From NCBI RefSeq assembly GCF_000429085.1, contig NZ_KE386846.1:62001-126000 (forward strand): a stretch of 64,000 bases of DNA, given 5' to 3'. This DNA is from Streptomyces flavidovirens DSM 40150. GTDB taxonomy: Bacteria > Actinomycetota > Actinomycetes > Streptomycetales > Streptomycetaceae. This document shows positions 53,524 through 61,906 of the stretch, piece after piece. Made by a program: the position numbers and the translations under genes. Numbering within the stretch: the stretch's first letter is position 1; the number at the start of each line of letters is the position of its first letter. The notes beneath the pieces are model-generated. The model was not told the DNA's origin and made no database searches. It saw only the letters and a list, made by a program, of their open reading frames with translations.

Positions 53524-55134
53524 ATGACCACCCTGCAGAGCGCCCCGGCCCTCGGGACGCGCCCGGCCGACGGTTCCACCGCGAGCCGCGCCGAAACCCG
53601 GGAGCAGCTTTCCAAGGCGACGTACGACCTCCTGGTAATCGGCGGCGGCATCCTGGGCATCTCCACCGCCTGGCACGCCGCTCAGTCGGGACTGCGGGTG
53701 GCCCTGGTGGACGCCGGCGACTTCGCCGGCGCCACCTCCTCCGCCTCGTCCAAGCTGCTCCACGGCGGACTGCGCTACCTCCAGACCGGCGCGGTCAAGC
53801 TCGTCGCGGAGAACCACTTCGAGCGGCGCGCCGTCTCGCGCGACGTCGCGCCGCACCTGGCCAACCCGCTGACCTTCTACCTCCCCGTCTACAAGGGCGG
53901 CCCGCACGGCGCGGCCAAGCTCGGCGCGGGCGTCTTCGCCTACTCGGCGCTGTCCGCCTTCGGCGACGGTGTCGGCCACGTCATCAGCCCGGCGAAGGCG
54001 GCCCGTGCGGTGCCCGAGCTCCGTACGGACGACCTCAAGGCCGTCGCGGTCTACGGCGACGACCAGATGAACGACTCGCGCATGGCCCTGATGACGGTCC
54101 GCGCGGCCGCCGAGTCGGGCGCGACCGTCCTCAACCACGCCGAGGTCACCGGCCTTCGCTTCACCAACGGCCGGGTCACGGGCGCCGAGCTCAAGGACCG
54201 CCTGGACGGTTCGGAGTTCGGGGTCACGGCCCGTCTGGTGCTCAACGCCACCGGGCCGTGGGTCGACCACCTGCGCAAGATGGAGAACCCGGACGCCGCG
54301 CCGTCCATCCGGCTCTCCAAGGGCGCGCACCTGGTCCTCAAGCGCACCGCCCCCTGGCGGGCCGCGCTGGCCACGCCGATCGACAAGTACCGCATCACGT
54401 TCGCGCTGCCGTGGGAGGACCAGCTCCTGCTCGGCACGACCGACGAGGAGTACGAGGGCGACCCGGCGGACGTCGCGGTCACCGAGAAGGACATCGCCCA
54501 GATCCTGGACGAGGCCGCCTTCTCGATCCGCGACCAGCAGCTCTCCCGCGACCTCATCACGTACTCCTTCGCGGGCCTGCGGGTGCTGCCCGGCGGTCCC
54601 GGTGACACCTCCAAGGCCAAGCGCGAGACGGTCGTCACCGAGGGACGCGGCGGCATGCTGTCGGTCGCCGGCGGCAAATGGACGACGTTCCGTCACATCG
54701 GCCGCACCGTCATGAACAAGCTCGCCGCGCTGCCCGGCCACCCGCTGGGCGAGGACATGGAGCCCATCTCTCGGCTGCCGAAGAAGCTGCCGCTGCCGGG
54801 CATATCCAACCCGAACGCGGTCGCCCACCGGCTGCTCGTCGACGGCGGTACGCCCGGCCCGCGGATGGCCGCCGACACCGCACGCCACCTGGCCACGCAC
54901 TACGGCTCGCTGTCCTTCGACATCGCGCGCCTGGCCAACGAGGACCCGGCGCTGGCCGAGCGCGTCCACCCGGACGCGCCGGAGATCTGGGCGCAGGTCG
55001 TGTACGCCCGTGACCACGAGTGGGCCGAGACGGCGGACGACGTACTGCGCCGCCGTACGACGCTGACGATCCGGGGCCTGGCCACAGACGAGGTCCGCGC
55101 CAAGGTCGAGGACGTGCTGGGCCGCAGGGCCTGA
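53524..55134 (+). CDS. glpD: glycerol-3-phosphate dehydrogenase, FAD-dependent (GlpD)
   Basis: A 536-residue flavoprotein. The FAD-binding Rossmann motif IGGGILGISTAWHAAQSG lies near residue 40, and SSASSKLLHGGLRYLQ follows, as in aerobic GlpD. C-terminal cap residues include RYDDVLRRRTTLTIRGLA-like elements (ADDVLRRRTTL). It oxidises glycerol-3-phosphate to dihydroxyacetone phosphate at the membrane, passing electrons to quinone. It ends the glpF-glpK-glpD operon and is followed by a long perfect terminator. Confidence 0.95.
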   Translation: MTTLQSAPALGTRPADGSTASRAETREQLSKATYDLLVIGGGILGISTAWHAAQSGLRVALVDAGDFAGATSSASSKLLHGGLRYLQTGAVKLVAENHFERRAVSRDVAPHLANPLTFYLPVYKGGPHGAAKLGAGVFAYSALSAFGDGVGHVISPAKAARAVPELRTDDLKAVAVYGDDQMNDSRMALMTVRAAAESGATVLNHAEVTGLRFTNGRVTGAELKDRLDGSEFGVTARLVLNATGPWVDHLRKMENPDAAPSIRLSKGAHLVLKRTAPWRAALATPIDKYRITFALPWEDQLLLGTTDEEYEGDPADVAVTEKDIAQILDEAAFSIRDQQLSRDLITYSFAGLRVLPGGPGDTSKAKRETVVTEGRGGMLSVAGGKWTTFRHIGRTVMNKLAALPGHPLGEDMEPISRLPKKLPLPGISNPNAVAHRLLVDGGTPGPRMAADTARHLATHYGSLSFDIARLANEDPALAERVHPDAPEIWAQVVYARDHEWAETADDVLRRRTTLTIRGLATDEVRAKVEDVLGRRA

Positions 55135-55148
55135 AGCCCGCCGGCAGG

Positions 55149-55198
55149 GCCAATGGGTAAGGGGCAGCCGTCTGGACGGCTGCCCCTTACCCATTGGC
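55149..55198. terminator. very strong terminator downstream of glpD
   Basis: A perfect 23-bp inverted repeat (55149-55171 with 55176-55198) and a 4-nt loop, 14 bp past the glpD stop. It closes the glycerol operon cleanly. Confidence 0.88.
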
Positions 55199-55233
55199 TT
55201 ACTCCGGGGCCGCGCCCCACCCACATAATGGGG

Positions 55234-55252
55234 TCAGACATCGGATGTCTGA
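55234..55252. promoter_or_regulatory. palindromic operator upstream of the FadR-type regulator
   Basis: TCAGACATCGGATGTCTGA is a perfect 8-bp inverted repeat with a 3-bp centre, between a CATAAT-type -10 candidate (55223-55228) and the start codon at 55271. Location and shape fit autoregulation by the downstream GntR/FadR protein. Confidence 0.7.
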
Positions 55253-55270
55253 GCGACTAGGAGACCCACC

Positions 55271-55942
55271 GTGGCTGTCACCGACGAGGCGATCGAGAAG
55301 ATCAAGAAAATGATCGTCTCGGGGGCTCTGCGCCCCGGCGACCGCCTCCCCAAGGAGAGCGAACTCGCCGCCGAGCTGGGGCTGTCGCGCAATTCGCTGC
55401 GCGAGGCGGTACGCGCCCTGTCGCTGATCAGGATTCTCGACGTACGGCAGGGTGACGGTACGTACGTCACCAGCCTGGATCCCCAACTGCTGCTCGAAGC
55501 CATGAGTTTCGTCGTGGACTTCCACCGGGACGACACGGTGCTGGAGTTCCTCGCCGTACGCCGCATCCTGGAGCCCGCCGCCACCGCGATGGCCGCCGCC
55601 CGCCTCGGCGAGGCGGAACTGGACGAACTGAGCGCCCAGTTGGACGCGCTCGGGTCGCATCCGTCCGTCGAGGAGCTGGTCGCGAGCGATCTCGAATTCC
55701 ATCGCCGCATCGTGCAGGGGTCCGGCAACTCGGTGCTGTGCTCACTCCTCGACGGGCTCTCCGGGCCGACCACCCGGGCTCGCGTCTGGCGCGGACTGAC
55801 CCAGGAGGACGCGGTCAGCCGTACGCTCCACGAACACCGCGCGATCCTCGACGCCCTGCGCGACCGGGACGCGGAGGCCGCCAGGTCGTGGGCGACGGTG
55901 CACATCGCGAGCGTCGAGCAGTGGCTGCGCTCTACGCTGTAG
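55271..55942 (+). CDS. FadR-family GntR transcriptional regulator
   Basis: A 223-residue regulator. The winged HTH (EKIKKMIVSGALRPGDRLPK, with LSRNSLREAVRAL) fills residues 1-75 and an FCD domain follows, with possible metal ligands in the helical bundle (LEFHRRIVQGSGN). The palindrome 19 bp before the start suggests self-control. It is isolated: glpD ends before it behind a terminator, and parJ begins 134 bp after it. Its other targets are unknown. Confidence 0.87.
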   Translation: MAVTDEAIEKIKKMIVSGALRPGDRLPKESELAAELGLSRNSLREAVRALSLIRILDVRQGDGTYVTSLDPQLLLEAMSFVVDFHRDDTVLEFLAVRRILEPAATAMAAARLGEAELDELSAQLDALGSHPSVEELVASDLEFHRRIVQGSGNSVLCSLLDGLSGPTTRARVWRGLTQEDAVSRTLHEHRAILDALRDRDAEAARSWATVHIASVEQWLRSTL

Positions 55943-56076
55943 GAGATCGGGTCTCTGATCTCGATTGATTCAGCGGGCGCAGGGCACGCTTCCCGCATAC
56001 GCATCAGGCGTCACCGCACCTGGTGGAAGCCGTAAGGTTGATGCGTGCACAACGGAACTTCGAAAGGGGGCACTGG

Positions 56077-57081
56077 GTGATCGAGCTCGAGGGGGTTCCC
56101 GAGCTGATCGACCCGGTCATGGTGGCCGCGTTCGAGGGCTGGAACGACGCCGGCGACGCCGCCTCCACCGCGCTCGCGCATCTGGACCGGGAATGGAAGG
56201 GCGAGGTCTTCGCTGCGCTCGACGCCGAGGACTACTACGACTTCCAGGTCAACCGGCCCACGGTGTTCATCGACGGCGGAGTCCGCAGGATCACCTGGCC
56301 CACCACCCGGCTTTCCGTGGTGCGGATCGGCGGCGACAAGCCCCGTGACCTGGTCCTGGTACGCGGCATCGAGCCCTCCATGCGCTGGCGCTCGTACTGC
56401 AACGAGATCCTCGGCTTCGCCCACGAACTGGGCGTCGAGATGATCGTGATCCTCGGCGCGCTGCTCGGCGACACCCCGCACACCAGGCCGGTGCCGGTCA
56501 GCGGCGTGACGTCGGACCCGGACCTGGCGCGGACCATGGATCTGGAGGAGACCAAGTACGAAGGCCCCACGGGCATCGTCGGGATCCTCCAGGAGGCCTG
56601 CACGCACGCGGGTGTACCGGCGGTGAGCCTGTGGGCCGCCGTACCGCACTACGTGTCGCAGCCGCCCAACCCCAAGGCCACGCTCGCGCTCCTCAACCGC
56701 CTCGAAGACCTCATCAACTTGCGCATCCCGCTCGGCGAACTGCCCGAGGACGCACGGGCATGGCAGGTCGGCGTCGACCAACTGGCGGCCGAGGACAGCG
56801 AGGTGGCGGAATACGTGCAGTCGCTGGAGGAGGCGCGGGACACCGCGGAGCTCCCCGAGGCGACGGGCGAGGCGATCGCCCGCGAGTTCGAGCGATACCT
56901 GCGACGGCGTGACGGCGGGCCAGGCCCCGGTCACGCGACGGACGGGAGCGAAGGCACCGGTACGTATCTGCGCGACAGCTCCACCGGCCGCACGCGGCCC
57001 CCGAAGCCACCGCGCGGGGAGCCCGGCCGGCCCGAAAGCGCGGAAGGCACCGACGGAACGGAAGACTCCACAGAGGAGTGA
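56077..57081 (+). CDS. parJ: PAC2-family protein, ParJ orthologue
   Basis: A 334-residue actinobacterial signature protein of the PAC2 (proteasome assembly chaperone 2) fold. It starts VIELEGVPELIDPVMVAAFE, with the conserved GWNDAGDAA segment near residue 25. GTG at 56077 has a strong AAAGGGGG site 6 nt upstream. In S. coelicolor, SCO1662 (ParJ) binds ParA and affects chromosome segregation during sporulation. The C-terminal 55 residues are Arg/Gly/Pro-rich and probably flexible. Whether it also relates to the proteasome genes 20 kb away is open. Confidence 0.88.
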   Translation: MIELEGVPELIDPVMVAAFEGWNDAGDAASTALAHLDREWKGEVFAALDAEDYYDFQVNRPTVFIDGGVRRITWPTTRLSVVRIGGDKPRDLVLVRGIEPSMRWRSYCNEILGFAHELGVEMIVILGALLGDTPHTRPVPVSGVTSDPDLARTMDLEETKYEGPTGIVGILQEACTHAGVPAVSLWAAVPHYVSQPPNPKATLALLNRLEDLINLRIPLGELPEDARAWQVGVDQLAAEDSEVAEYVQSLEEARDTAELPEATGEAIAREFERYLRRRDGGPGPGHATDGSEGTGTYLRDSSTGRTRPPKPPRGEPGRPESAEGTDGTEDSTEE

Positions 57082-57082
57082 A

Positions 57083-57112
57083 GCGGGGCGGCGCCGGGTG
57101 GCGCCGCCCCGC
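57083..57112. terminator. terminator downstream of parJ
   Basis: A perfect 13-bp GC-rich hairpin (57083-57095 with 57100-57112) and a 4-nt loop, directly after the parJ stop. Confidence 0.8.
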
Positions 57113-57130
57113 AGTCGTCAGAGCACAGAA

Positions 57131-57171
57131 CCGCCCCCGGCCCTCTTCTTTCGCGAGAGGGCCGGGGGCGG
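57131..57171 (-). terminator. terminator downstream of mshC
   Basis: A perfect 16-bp inverted repeat (57131-57146 with 57156-57171) and a 9-nt loop, about 40 bp past the mshC stop on the minus strand. Confidence 0.8.
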
Positions 57172-57210
57172 CACGGCCGGCAGGGCCGGAAAGCGACTAC
57201 CGGGCCACGC

Positions 57211-58440
57211 TTACAGAGCCACGCCGAGCAGCGCGTCGACGGCGCGCGAGACCACGCCGGGCGCGCCCTCGTCCGTACCGCCTTCGGACGCCTGCGAGGC
57301 GGCCCAACGGTCCACTGCGGCGAGTGCGGCCGGGGCGTCGAGGTCGTTGGAGAGCGCCTCGCGGATCTCCTCGACCAGGGCGTCGGCGGACGGTCCGTCG
57401 GGGCGCGAGACGGCCGCGCGCCAGCGCCCGAGCCGCTCCAGGGCGTCCTCCAGCACCTGGTCCGTCCACTCCCAGTCGGCCCGGTAGTGGTGCGCGAGCA
57501 GCGTGAGGCGGATCGCGGCCGGGTCCACGCCGTCGCGGCGCAGCTTCGACACGAAGACCAGGTTGCCCTTGGACTTCGACATCTTCTCGCCGTCCAGGGC
57601 GACCATTCCGGCGTGTACGTACGTCTTGGCGAACGGGTACTCGCCGGTCAGCGTTTGGGCGTGGGACGCGCCCATCTCGTGGTGCGGGAAGGCGAGGTCC
57701 GATCCGCCGCCCTGCACGTCGAAGCCCATCCCCAGGTGGTCCAGGGCGATCGCGACGCACTCGATGTGCCAGCCGGGCCGGCCGCGGCCCAGCGAGGCGC
57801 CGTCCCAGCTCGGCTCGCCCTCACGGGCGGCCATCCAGAGCATCGGGTCGAGCGGGTTCTTCTTGCCGGGGCGGTCGGGGTCGCCGCCGCGCTCCGCGGA
57901 CAGCAGCCGCATCGCGTCGGCGTCGAGCCCGGACACCTCGCCGAAGTGCGGGTCGGCCTCGACGGAGAAGTACACATCCCCTTCGAGTTCGTACGCCGCG
58001 CCCGCGTCCCGCAGCCGCTCGATGAGCGGCACGATGCCGGGTATCGCTTCGACGGCGCCGATGTAGTGCTGCGGCGGAAGCATCCGCAGGGCGGTCATGT
58101 CCTCGCGGAACAGCGCGGTTTCGCGCTCCGCGAGTTCGGTCCAGTCGTGTCCGTCGCGGATCGCCCGCTCCAGCAGCGGATCGTCTACGTCCGTGACGTT
58201 CTGGACGTAATGAACCTGCCGCTTGGTGTCGAGCCACACGCGCTGCACAAGGTCGAACGCGTTGTAGGTCGCCGCGTGACCGATGTGGGTCGCGTCGTAC
58301 GGCGTGATGCCGCATACGTAGATACGGGCGACGGGACCGGGGTCGAGGGTGATCAACCGACCGGTCGCGGTGTCGTGGATCTGGAGGTCGCGGCCCTTGC
58401 CAGGCAGGGCGGGGACCTCAGAAGCGGGCCAGGCATGCAT
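57211..58440 (-). CDS. mshC: mycothiol ligase MshC (cysteine:glucosaminyl-inositol ligase)
   Basis: A 409-residue class I aminoacyl-tRNA-synthetase-like enzyme. The N-terminal part shows CGITPYDATHIGHAATYNA with the zinc Cys and HIGH signature, and the C-terminal half has KMSKSKGN. It joins cysteine to glucosaminyl-inositol in mycothiol synthesis. The length and TPYDATHIGHA separate it from cysteinyl-tRNA synthetase. An inverted repeat lies just upstream of its start. Downstream on the chromosome is parJ, and upstream a conserved three-gene system. Confidence 0.94.
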   Translation of the reverse strand: MHAWPASEVPALPGKGRDLQIHDTATGRLITLDPGPVARIYVCGITPYDATHIGHAATYNAFDLVQRVWLDTKRQVHYVQNVTDVDDPLLERAIRDGHDWTELAERETALFREDMTALRMLPPQHYIGAVEAIPGIVPLIERLRDAGAAYELEGDVYFSVEADPHFGEVSGLDADAMRLLSAERGGDPDRPGKKNPLDPMLWMAAREGEPSWDGASLGRGRPGWHIECVAIALDHLGMGFDVQGGGSDLAFPHHEMGASHAQTLTGEYPFAKTYVHAGMVALDGEKMSKSKGNLVFVSKLRRDGVDPAAIRLTLLAHHYRADWEWTDQVLEDALERLGRWRAAVSRPDGPSADALVEEIREALSNDLDAPAALAAVDRWAASQASEGGTDEGAPGVVSRAVDALLGVAL

Positions 58441-58448
58441 GCCTTGAG

Positions 58449-58504
58449 CGTAACCGGACGCACGTTCCGGATACGAACCGGATACGCAAACACGTCCGGT
58501 TACG
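58449..58504. promoter_or_regulatory. long inverted repeat upstream of mshC
   Basis: CGTAACCGGACG (58449-58460) and CGTCCGGTTACG (58493-58504) are perfect 12-bp inverted arms, with two CCGGATACG direct repeats in the 32-bp between. The left arm starts 9 bp from the mshC start codon, so it lies in the leader or core promoter. Confidence 0.55.
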
Positions 58505-58529
58505 CACCCTTGCGCGGCCGGCGGCGCGG

Positions 58530-58680
58530 CCCAGACCCCGCTCCTCGAACGTCGGAGGGGCTCGAGGGTGCCGCATATCCAGCCCGGCCGGCGTTTGAGG
58601 CCACGCCCGGAGGGCGTCCGGGGTCTGGGGGCTTGCCCCCAGGTTTCGGGAAGGGGCGGGGTGGGGAACAGCGCCGCAGG
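58530..58680. repeat. Streptomyces-type intergenic repeat with hairpin
   Basis: This stretch carries CGGCCGGCGTTTGAGGCCAC, a GGGGTCTGGGGGC hairpin (CTGGGGGC at 58624-58631 with GCCCCCAG at 58634-58641), then TTTCGGGAAGGGGCGGGG. I recognise this order as an intergenic sequence found in many copies in streptomycete genomes. It separates the three-gene system from mshC and may act as a terminator. Confidence 0.55.
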
Positions 58681-58693
58681 CGACCGCTCGCAC

Positions 58694-59545
58694 CTACACC
58701 GGCGGCCAGGGAATGGCCGGCCACTCCCCGCTCGGCTCCGGATGGCGGCCGGTCACGCGCAGCGCAGCCACCCGCCCGCGCAGCGCCTCCAGCTCCGCCG
58801 GAGTGATCAGTTCCGCCATCCGGGTGGCGAGCGGGCGCCCCGGCGCCAAGTCCGAAGCCAGCCGCGCCAGCACCTGGGCCGCCTCGGCCGTCAGCGGCTC
58901 CCCCGCCCAGCCCCACAGCAGCGTGCGGAGCTTGTCCTGCGTGTTGAACGTGACCCCGTGGTCGATGCCGTACAGCTTCCCGTCCGCCGTCGGCAGCAGA
59001 TGCCCGCCCTTGCGGTCGGCGTTGTTGATGACCGCGTCCAGGACCGCCAGCCGGCGCAGCCGCTCGTCGTCCGCGTGCACGAGGAGCGCCGTGCGGCCCT
59101 CCCCCACCTCGGCGAAGGCGATCGCTTTCCAGCCATCGGCCGGCTCCTCGTCCTCGACGAGGGCCAGTAGCCCCCCGTCGGCAGCGTCACCGTCCTCGGA
59201 GGCCGCCTCGATCCACAGCTGGCACATGCCCTCGCCGTACGGTCCGTCGCGCAGCACGGTCGGCGGCACGAGCCTCCACCCCGTCGCCTCGGAGATCTCG
59301 TACGCCGCCACCTCGCGCTGAGCGAGCGTGCCGTCGGGGAAGTCCCACAGCGGCCGCTCTCCGGCGACCGGTTTGTACACGCAGGACGCCGATACGCCGT
59401 CGTACTCGATGCCGCAGTACAGCACCGCGTTGGACGCCTCACGGACGCGTCCGCGCACTGCGAGCTGCCCCTTCGCCAGAACGGTGAGGAGGCCGCTGTC
59501 CGCCGGAGCTACGCTCCCCGGCGGTATCCGTTCTGGCGCGGGCAT
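58694..59545 (-). CDS. SCO1664-family kinase-like protein (PI3/PI4-kinase-related)
   Basis: A 283-residue protein of a conserved actinobacterial family related to PI3/PI4-type and HipA-like kinases. Possible ATP-binding Lys58 is in CVYKPVAGERP. A catalytic-loop-like segment VLDAVINNADRKGGHLL gives Asp170, Asn175 and Asp177, and YGIDHGVTF gives a DFG-like Asp195. It may phosphorylate a protein or small molecule. ATG at 59545 overlaps the DUF3090 gene by 37 bp, showing coupled translation. It is last in a three-gene run with DUF3090 and a histidine phosphatase, next to mshC. Confidence 0.85.
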   Translation of the reverse strand: MPAPERIPPGSVAPADSGLLTVLAKGQLAVRGRVREASNAVLYCGIEYDGVSASCVYKPVAGERPLWDFPDGTLAQREVAAYEISEATGWRLVPPTVLRDGPYGEGMCQLWIEAASEDGDAADGGLLALVEDEEPADGWKAIAFAEVGEGRTALLVHADDERLRRLAVLDAVINNADRKGGHLLPTADGKLYGIDHGVTFNTQDKLRTLLWGWAGEPLTAEAAQVLARLASDLAPGRPLATRMAELITPAELEALRGRVAALRVTGRHPEPSGEWPAIPWPPV

Positions 59546-60099
59546 ACGTGTCCCTCCGGGTCGAGCGGCAGGCTGCACAGCGGGCACGGCGGCCGCCCCG
59601 CGTTGACGACGTCGAGGGCGCGCTTGGCGAAGGCTCTGGCCTGTGCGCCGCTGAGCCGGACCCGCAGCATCGGCGGGCCGTTCTCCTCGTCCTGGAGCAG
59701 CCGTTCCTCTGCCTCCGCGAGATCCTCTTCGGTCTCCACGTCCAGCTCGACGAGAGCCTGCGCCTCGACGATCATGCACTGTTCCTCACCGTCCCAGGCC
59801 AGCGCCATGGTGCCGACGCGGAACTCCTCCTCGATGGGGGCGTCGAGGGGGGCGCTGTCGGTGACATCGGCGGGGGCCACGGCGGGCACGGGGGCGTTGC
59901 CTCCGGTGCGGCGTACCACTTCGTCGAGCAGCTCGTCGATCCGCTCGGCGAGCGCGGCCACCTGGGCCTTTTCCAGGGCGACGCTGGTGACGCGGCCGGC
60001 GGCGGAGGCCTGCAGGAAGAACGTACGGCGTCCAGGCAGCCCGACCGTACCGGCGACGAAACGGTCCGGCGGGTCGTAGAGGAATACCTGACGGGACAC
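59509..60099 (-). CDS. DUF3090-family protein with C-terminal zinc knuckle
   Basis: A 196-residue protein of unknown function, conserved in actinobacteria. It begins VSRQVFLYDPPDRFVAGTVG. The middle is acidic (VELDVETEEDLAEAEERLLQ), and the C-terminus has CPLCSLPLDPEGHVC, a C-x2-C-x9-H-x-C metal site. GTG at 60099 gives the family start and follows AGGGAG. It overlaps the kinase-like gene by 37 bp and follows the phosphatase gene. It may act as an adaptor between the two enzymes (inference). Confidence 0.85.
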   Translation of the reverse strand: MSRQVFLYDPPDRFVAGTVGLPGRRTFFLQASAAGRVTSVALEKAQVAALAERIDELLDEVVRRTGGNAPVPAVAPADVTDSAPLDAPIEEEFRVGTMALAWDGEEQCMIVEAQALVELDVETEEDLAEAEERLLQDEENGPPMLRVRLSGAQARAFAKRALDVVNAGRPPCPLCSLPLDPEGHVCPRQNGYRRGA

Positions 60100-60167
60100 G
60101 TCCTGTCTCCCTTGAAATCGTCTGTATGCGCGGTCTTGGGGCGCGTCCACCCTACTGCGCGGAGCGA

Positions 60168-60854
60168 TCACGGTGCGCCCGCGCCGCCCCCTACGGCCGC
60201 GTCCCCGTCATTGCCGTTCTCACGCGGCGCCAGCGAGGCGAGGTCCCCGGTGTCGCCGAGCCGCACAAGGAAGGGGCGCAGGGCGGTGTACCGGATGATC
60301 GTCAGGGAACACGGGTCCACGTGAATCCGCTGGAAGAGATCGAGATGAAGGCCGAGTGCGTCCGCCACGACGGACTTGATGATGTCGCCGTGAGAACACA
60401 TGAGATAGACCGCGTCCTCGCCGTGCTCGGCGTCGATGCGCGCGTTCCAGTCGCGCACGGCGTCGACCGCGCGCGCCTGCATGGCCCGCATCGACTCCCC
60501 GCCCGGGAACGTCACCGAGGAGGGGTGCTGCTGTACGGCGGCCATCAGCGGCTCGTCGGAGAGTTCGGCGAGCTTGCGGCCCGACCAGTCGCCGTAGTGG
60601 CACTCCCCTATCCGCTCGTCGGTGTGCGACGGGAGACCGGGCCGCGCTTCGAGCAGCGGCTGAAGGGTCTCCCGGCAGCGTTCGAGGGGGCTGGTGACGG
60701 CTGCGGCGAGCGGCACGCCGGCCAGCCTGCCGGGCAGCGCTGCCGCCTGGGCGGCGCCGCGCTCGTCGAGCGTGACACCTGGCGTCCAGCCGGCGAGCAG
60801 CCCGGCGGTGTTGGCGGTGGAGCGTCCGTGGCGTACGAGGATCAGCGTGGCCAT
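60168..60854 (-). CDS. histidine phosphatase superfamily protein (MSMEG_4193 family)
   Basis: A 228-residue phosphatase/mutase. It starts MATLILVRHGRSTANTAG with the catalytic RHG at residues 8-10, has the acid region ERIGECHYGDWSGR, and the second His in MCSHGDIIKSV. The MSMEG_4193 branch is always found with a kinase-like gene and a DUF3090 gene, which suggests opposite reactions on one substrate. It is the first gene of this run on the minus strand. Substrate unknown. Confidence 0.9.
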   Translation of the reverse strand: MATLILVRHGRSTANTAGLLAGWTPGVTLDERGAAQAAALPGRLAGVPLAAAVTSPLERCRETLQPLLEARPGLPSHTDERIGECHYGDWSGRKLAELSDEPLMAAVQQHPSSVTFPGGESMRAMQARAVDAVRDWNARIDAEHGEDAVYLMCSHGDIIKSVVADALGLHLDLFQRIHVDPCSLTIIRYTALRPFLVRLGDTGDLASLAPRENGNDGDAAVGGGAGAP

Positions 60855-60922
60855 GGCCGCCAGCCTAGGCGGAAGACGGCTCCGGGGTGCGCCCGGGCCC
60901 GTTCCGGGGGAGAATGCGCGCC

Positions 60923-61906
60923 GTGATCGTCGACTGTGCCATCTACCGGGAAGGGTGCCGCTCCGAGGGCCCTTCCGACTTTTCGGACGCCCTCTCGGAG
61001 GCGCGGGCGACCGGTGACGCCTTCTTGTGGATCGGTCTGCACGAGCCCAACGAGAAGGAATTCGATCTCGTGAGCAGCGAGTTCGGCCTGCACCCCCTGG
61101 CCGTCGAGGACGCTCTGCGCGCCCATCAGCGGCCCAAGCTGGAGGTGTACGACGACTCGCTCTTCGCGGTGCTTAAGCCGGTGATCTACGAACCGGAGAG
61201 CGACACCGTGACGACGGGCGAGCTGATGGTCTTCGTGGGCGACTCGTTCGTGGTGACGGTGCGCCACGGCGAGGGCGCCCCGCTGGCGGCCGTACGCCAC
61301 CGCCTGGAAGCCGAGCCGGAGGTGCTGCGGCACGGTCCGACCGCCGTTCTGTACGCGGTGAGCGACGCCGTCGTCGACCACTACATAGAGGTCGGCGCGG
61401 AGCTCCAGACCGACCTGGAGGAGCTGGAGGCGGAGGTCTTCGCGCCGTTCGGCCGCGACTCCAAGAACACGGCCGCCCGGATCTACACGTTCAAGCGGCA
61501 GGTGCTCGAATTCCGCCGTGCGACGGGGCCGCTCGCCCAGCCGATGCTGCGGCTCTCAAACCCTGGTCTGCCCTTCGTCGACGAGCACGCGCAGCCGTTC
61601 TTCCGGGACGTCAGTGACCACCTCACGCGCGCGAACGAGCAGGTGGACGGGCTCGACCGGCTGCTGTCCGACATCCTGTCCGCGCATCTGGCGCAGATGA
61701 GCGTGCGGCAGAACGACGACATGCGGAAGATCTCGGCGTGGGCGGCGATGGCCGCGGTCCCCACGATGATCGCCGGCGTCTACGGCATGAACTTCGAGTA
61801 CATGCCCGAGTTGACCTGGACGTGGGGCTATCCCGCCGTGATCGTGCTGATGGTGCTGTGCGAGATCGGGCTGTTCCGGCTGTTCAAGCGGCGCGGCTGG
61901 CTCTGA
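60923..61906 (+). CDS. CorA-type magnesium/divalent-cation transporter
   Basis: A 327-residue member of the CorA family. A long cytosolic N-terminal domain (VIVDCAIYREGCRS onward) ends in two C-terminal helices. The first carries the diagnostic GMN motif (VYGMNFEYMPELTW), and the tail is short and basic (RLFKRRGWL). It forms a pentameric channel. GTG at 60923 is about 10 nt from GGGGGAGA; ATG at 60914 would be too close to it. It is divergent from the histidine phosphatase gene. Confidence 0.9.
   Translation: MIVDCAIYREGCRSEGPSDFSDALSEARATGDAFLWIGLHEPNEKEFDLVSSEFGLHPLAVEDALRAHQRPKLEVYDDSLFAVLKPVIYEPESDTVTTGELMVFVGDSFVVTVRHGEGAPLAAVRHRLEAEPEVLRHGPTAVLYAVSDAVVDHYIEVGAELQTDLEELEAEVFAPFGRDSKNTAARIYTFKRQVLEFRRATGPLAQPMLRLSNPGLPFVDEHAQPFFRDVSDHLTRANEQVDGLDRLLSDILSAHLAQMSVRQNDDMRKISAWAAMAAVPTMIAGVYGMNFEYMPELTWTWGYPAVIVLMVLCEIGLFRLFKRRGWL

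Noticed and set aside
57211..58440. Cysteinyl-tRNA synthetase
   Set aside because: Length of 409 residues, TPYDATHIGHA and the neighbourhood fit mycothiol ligase MshC. CysS proteins are longer, with a C-terminal anticodon-binding part.
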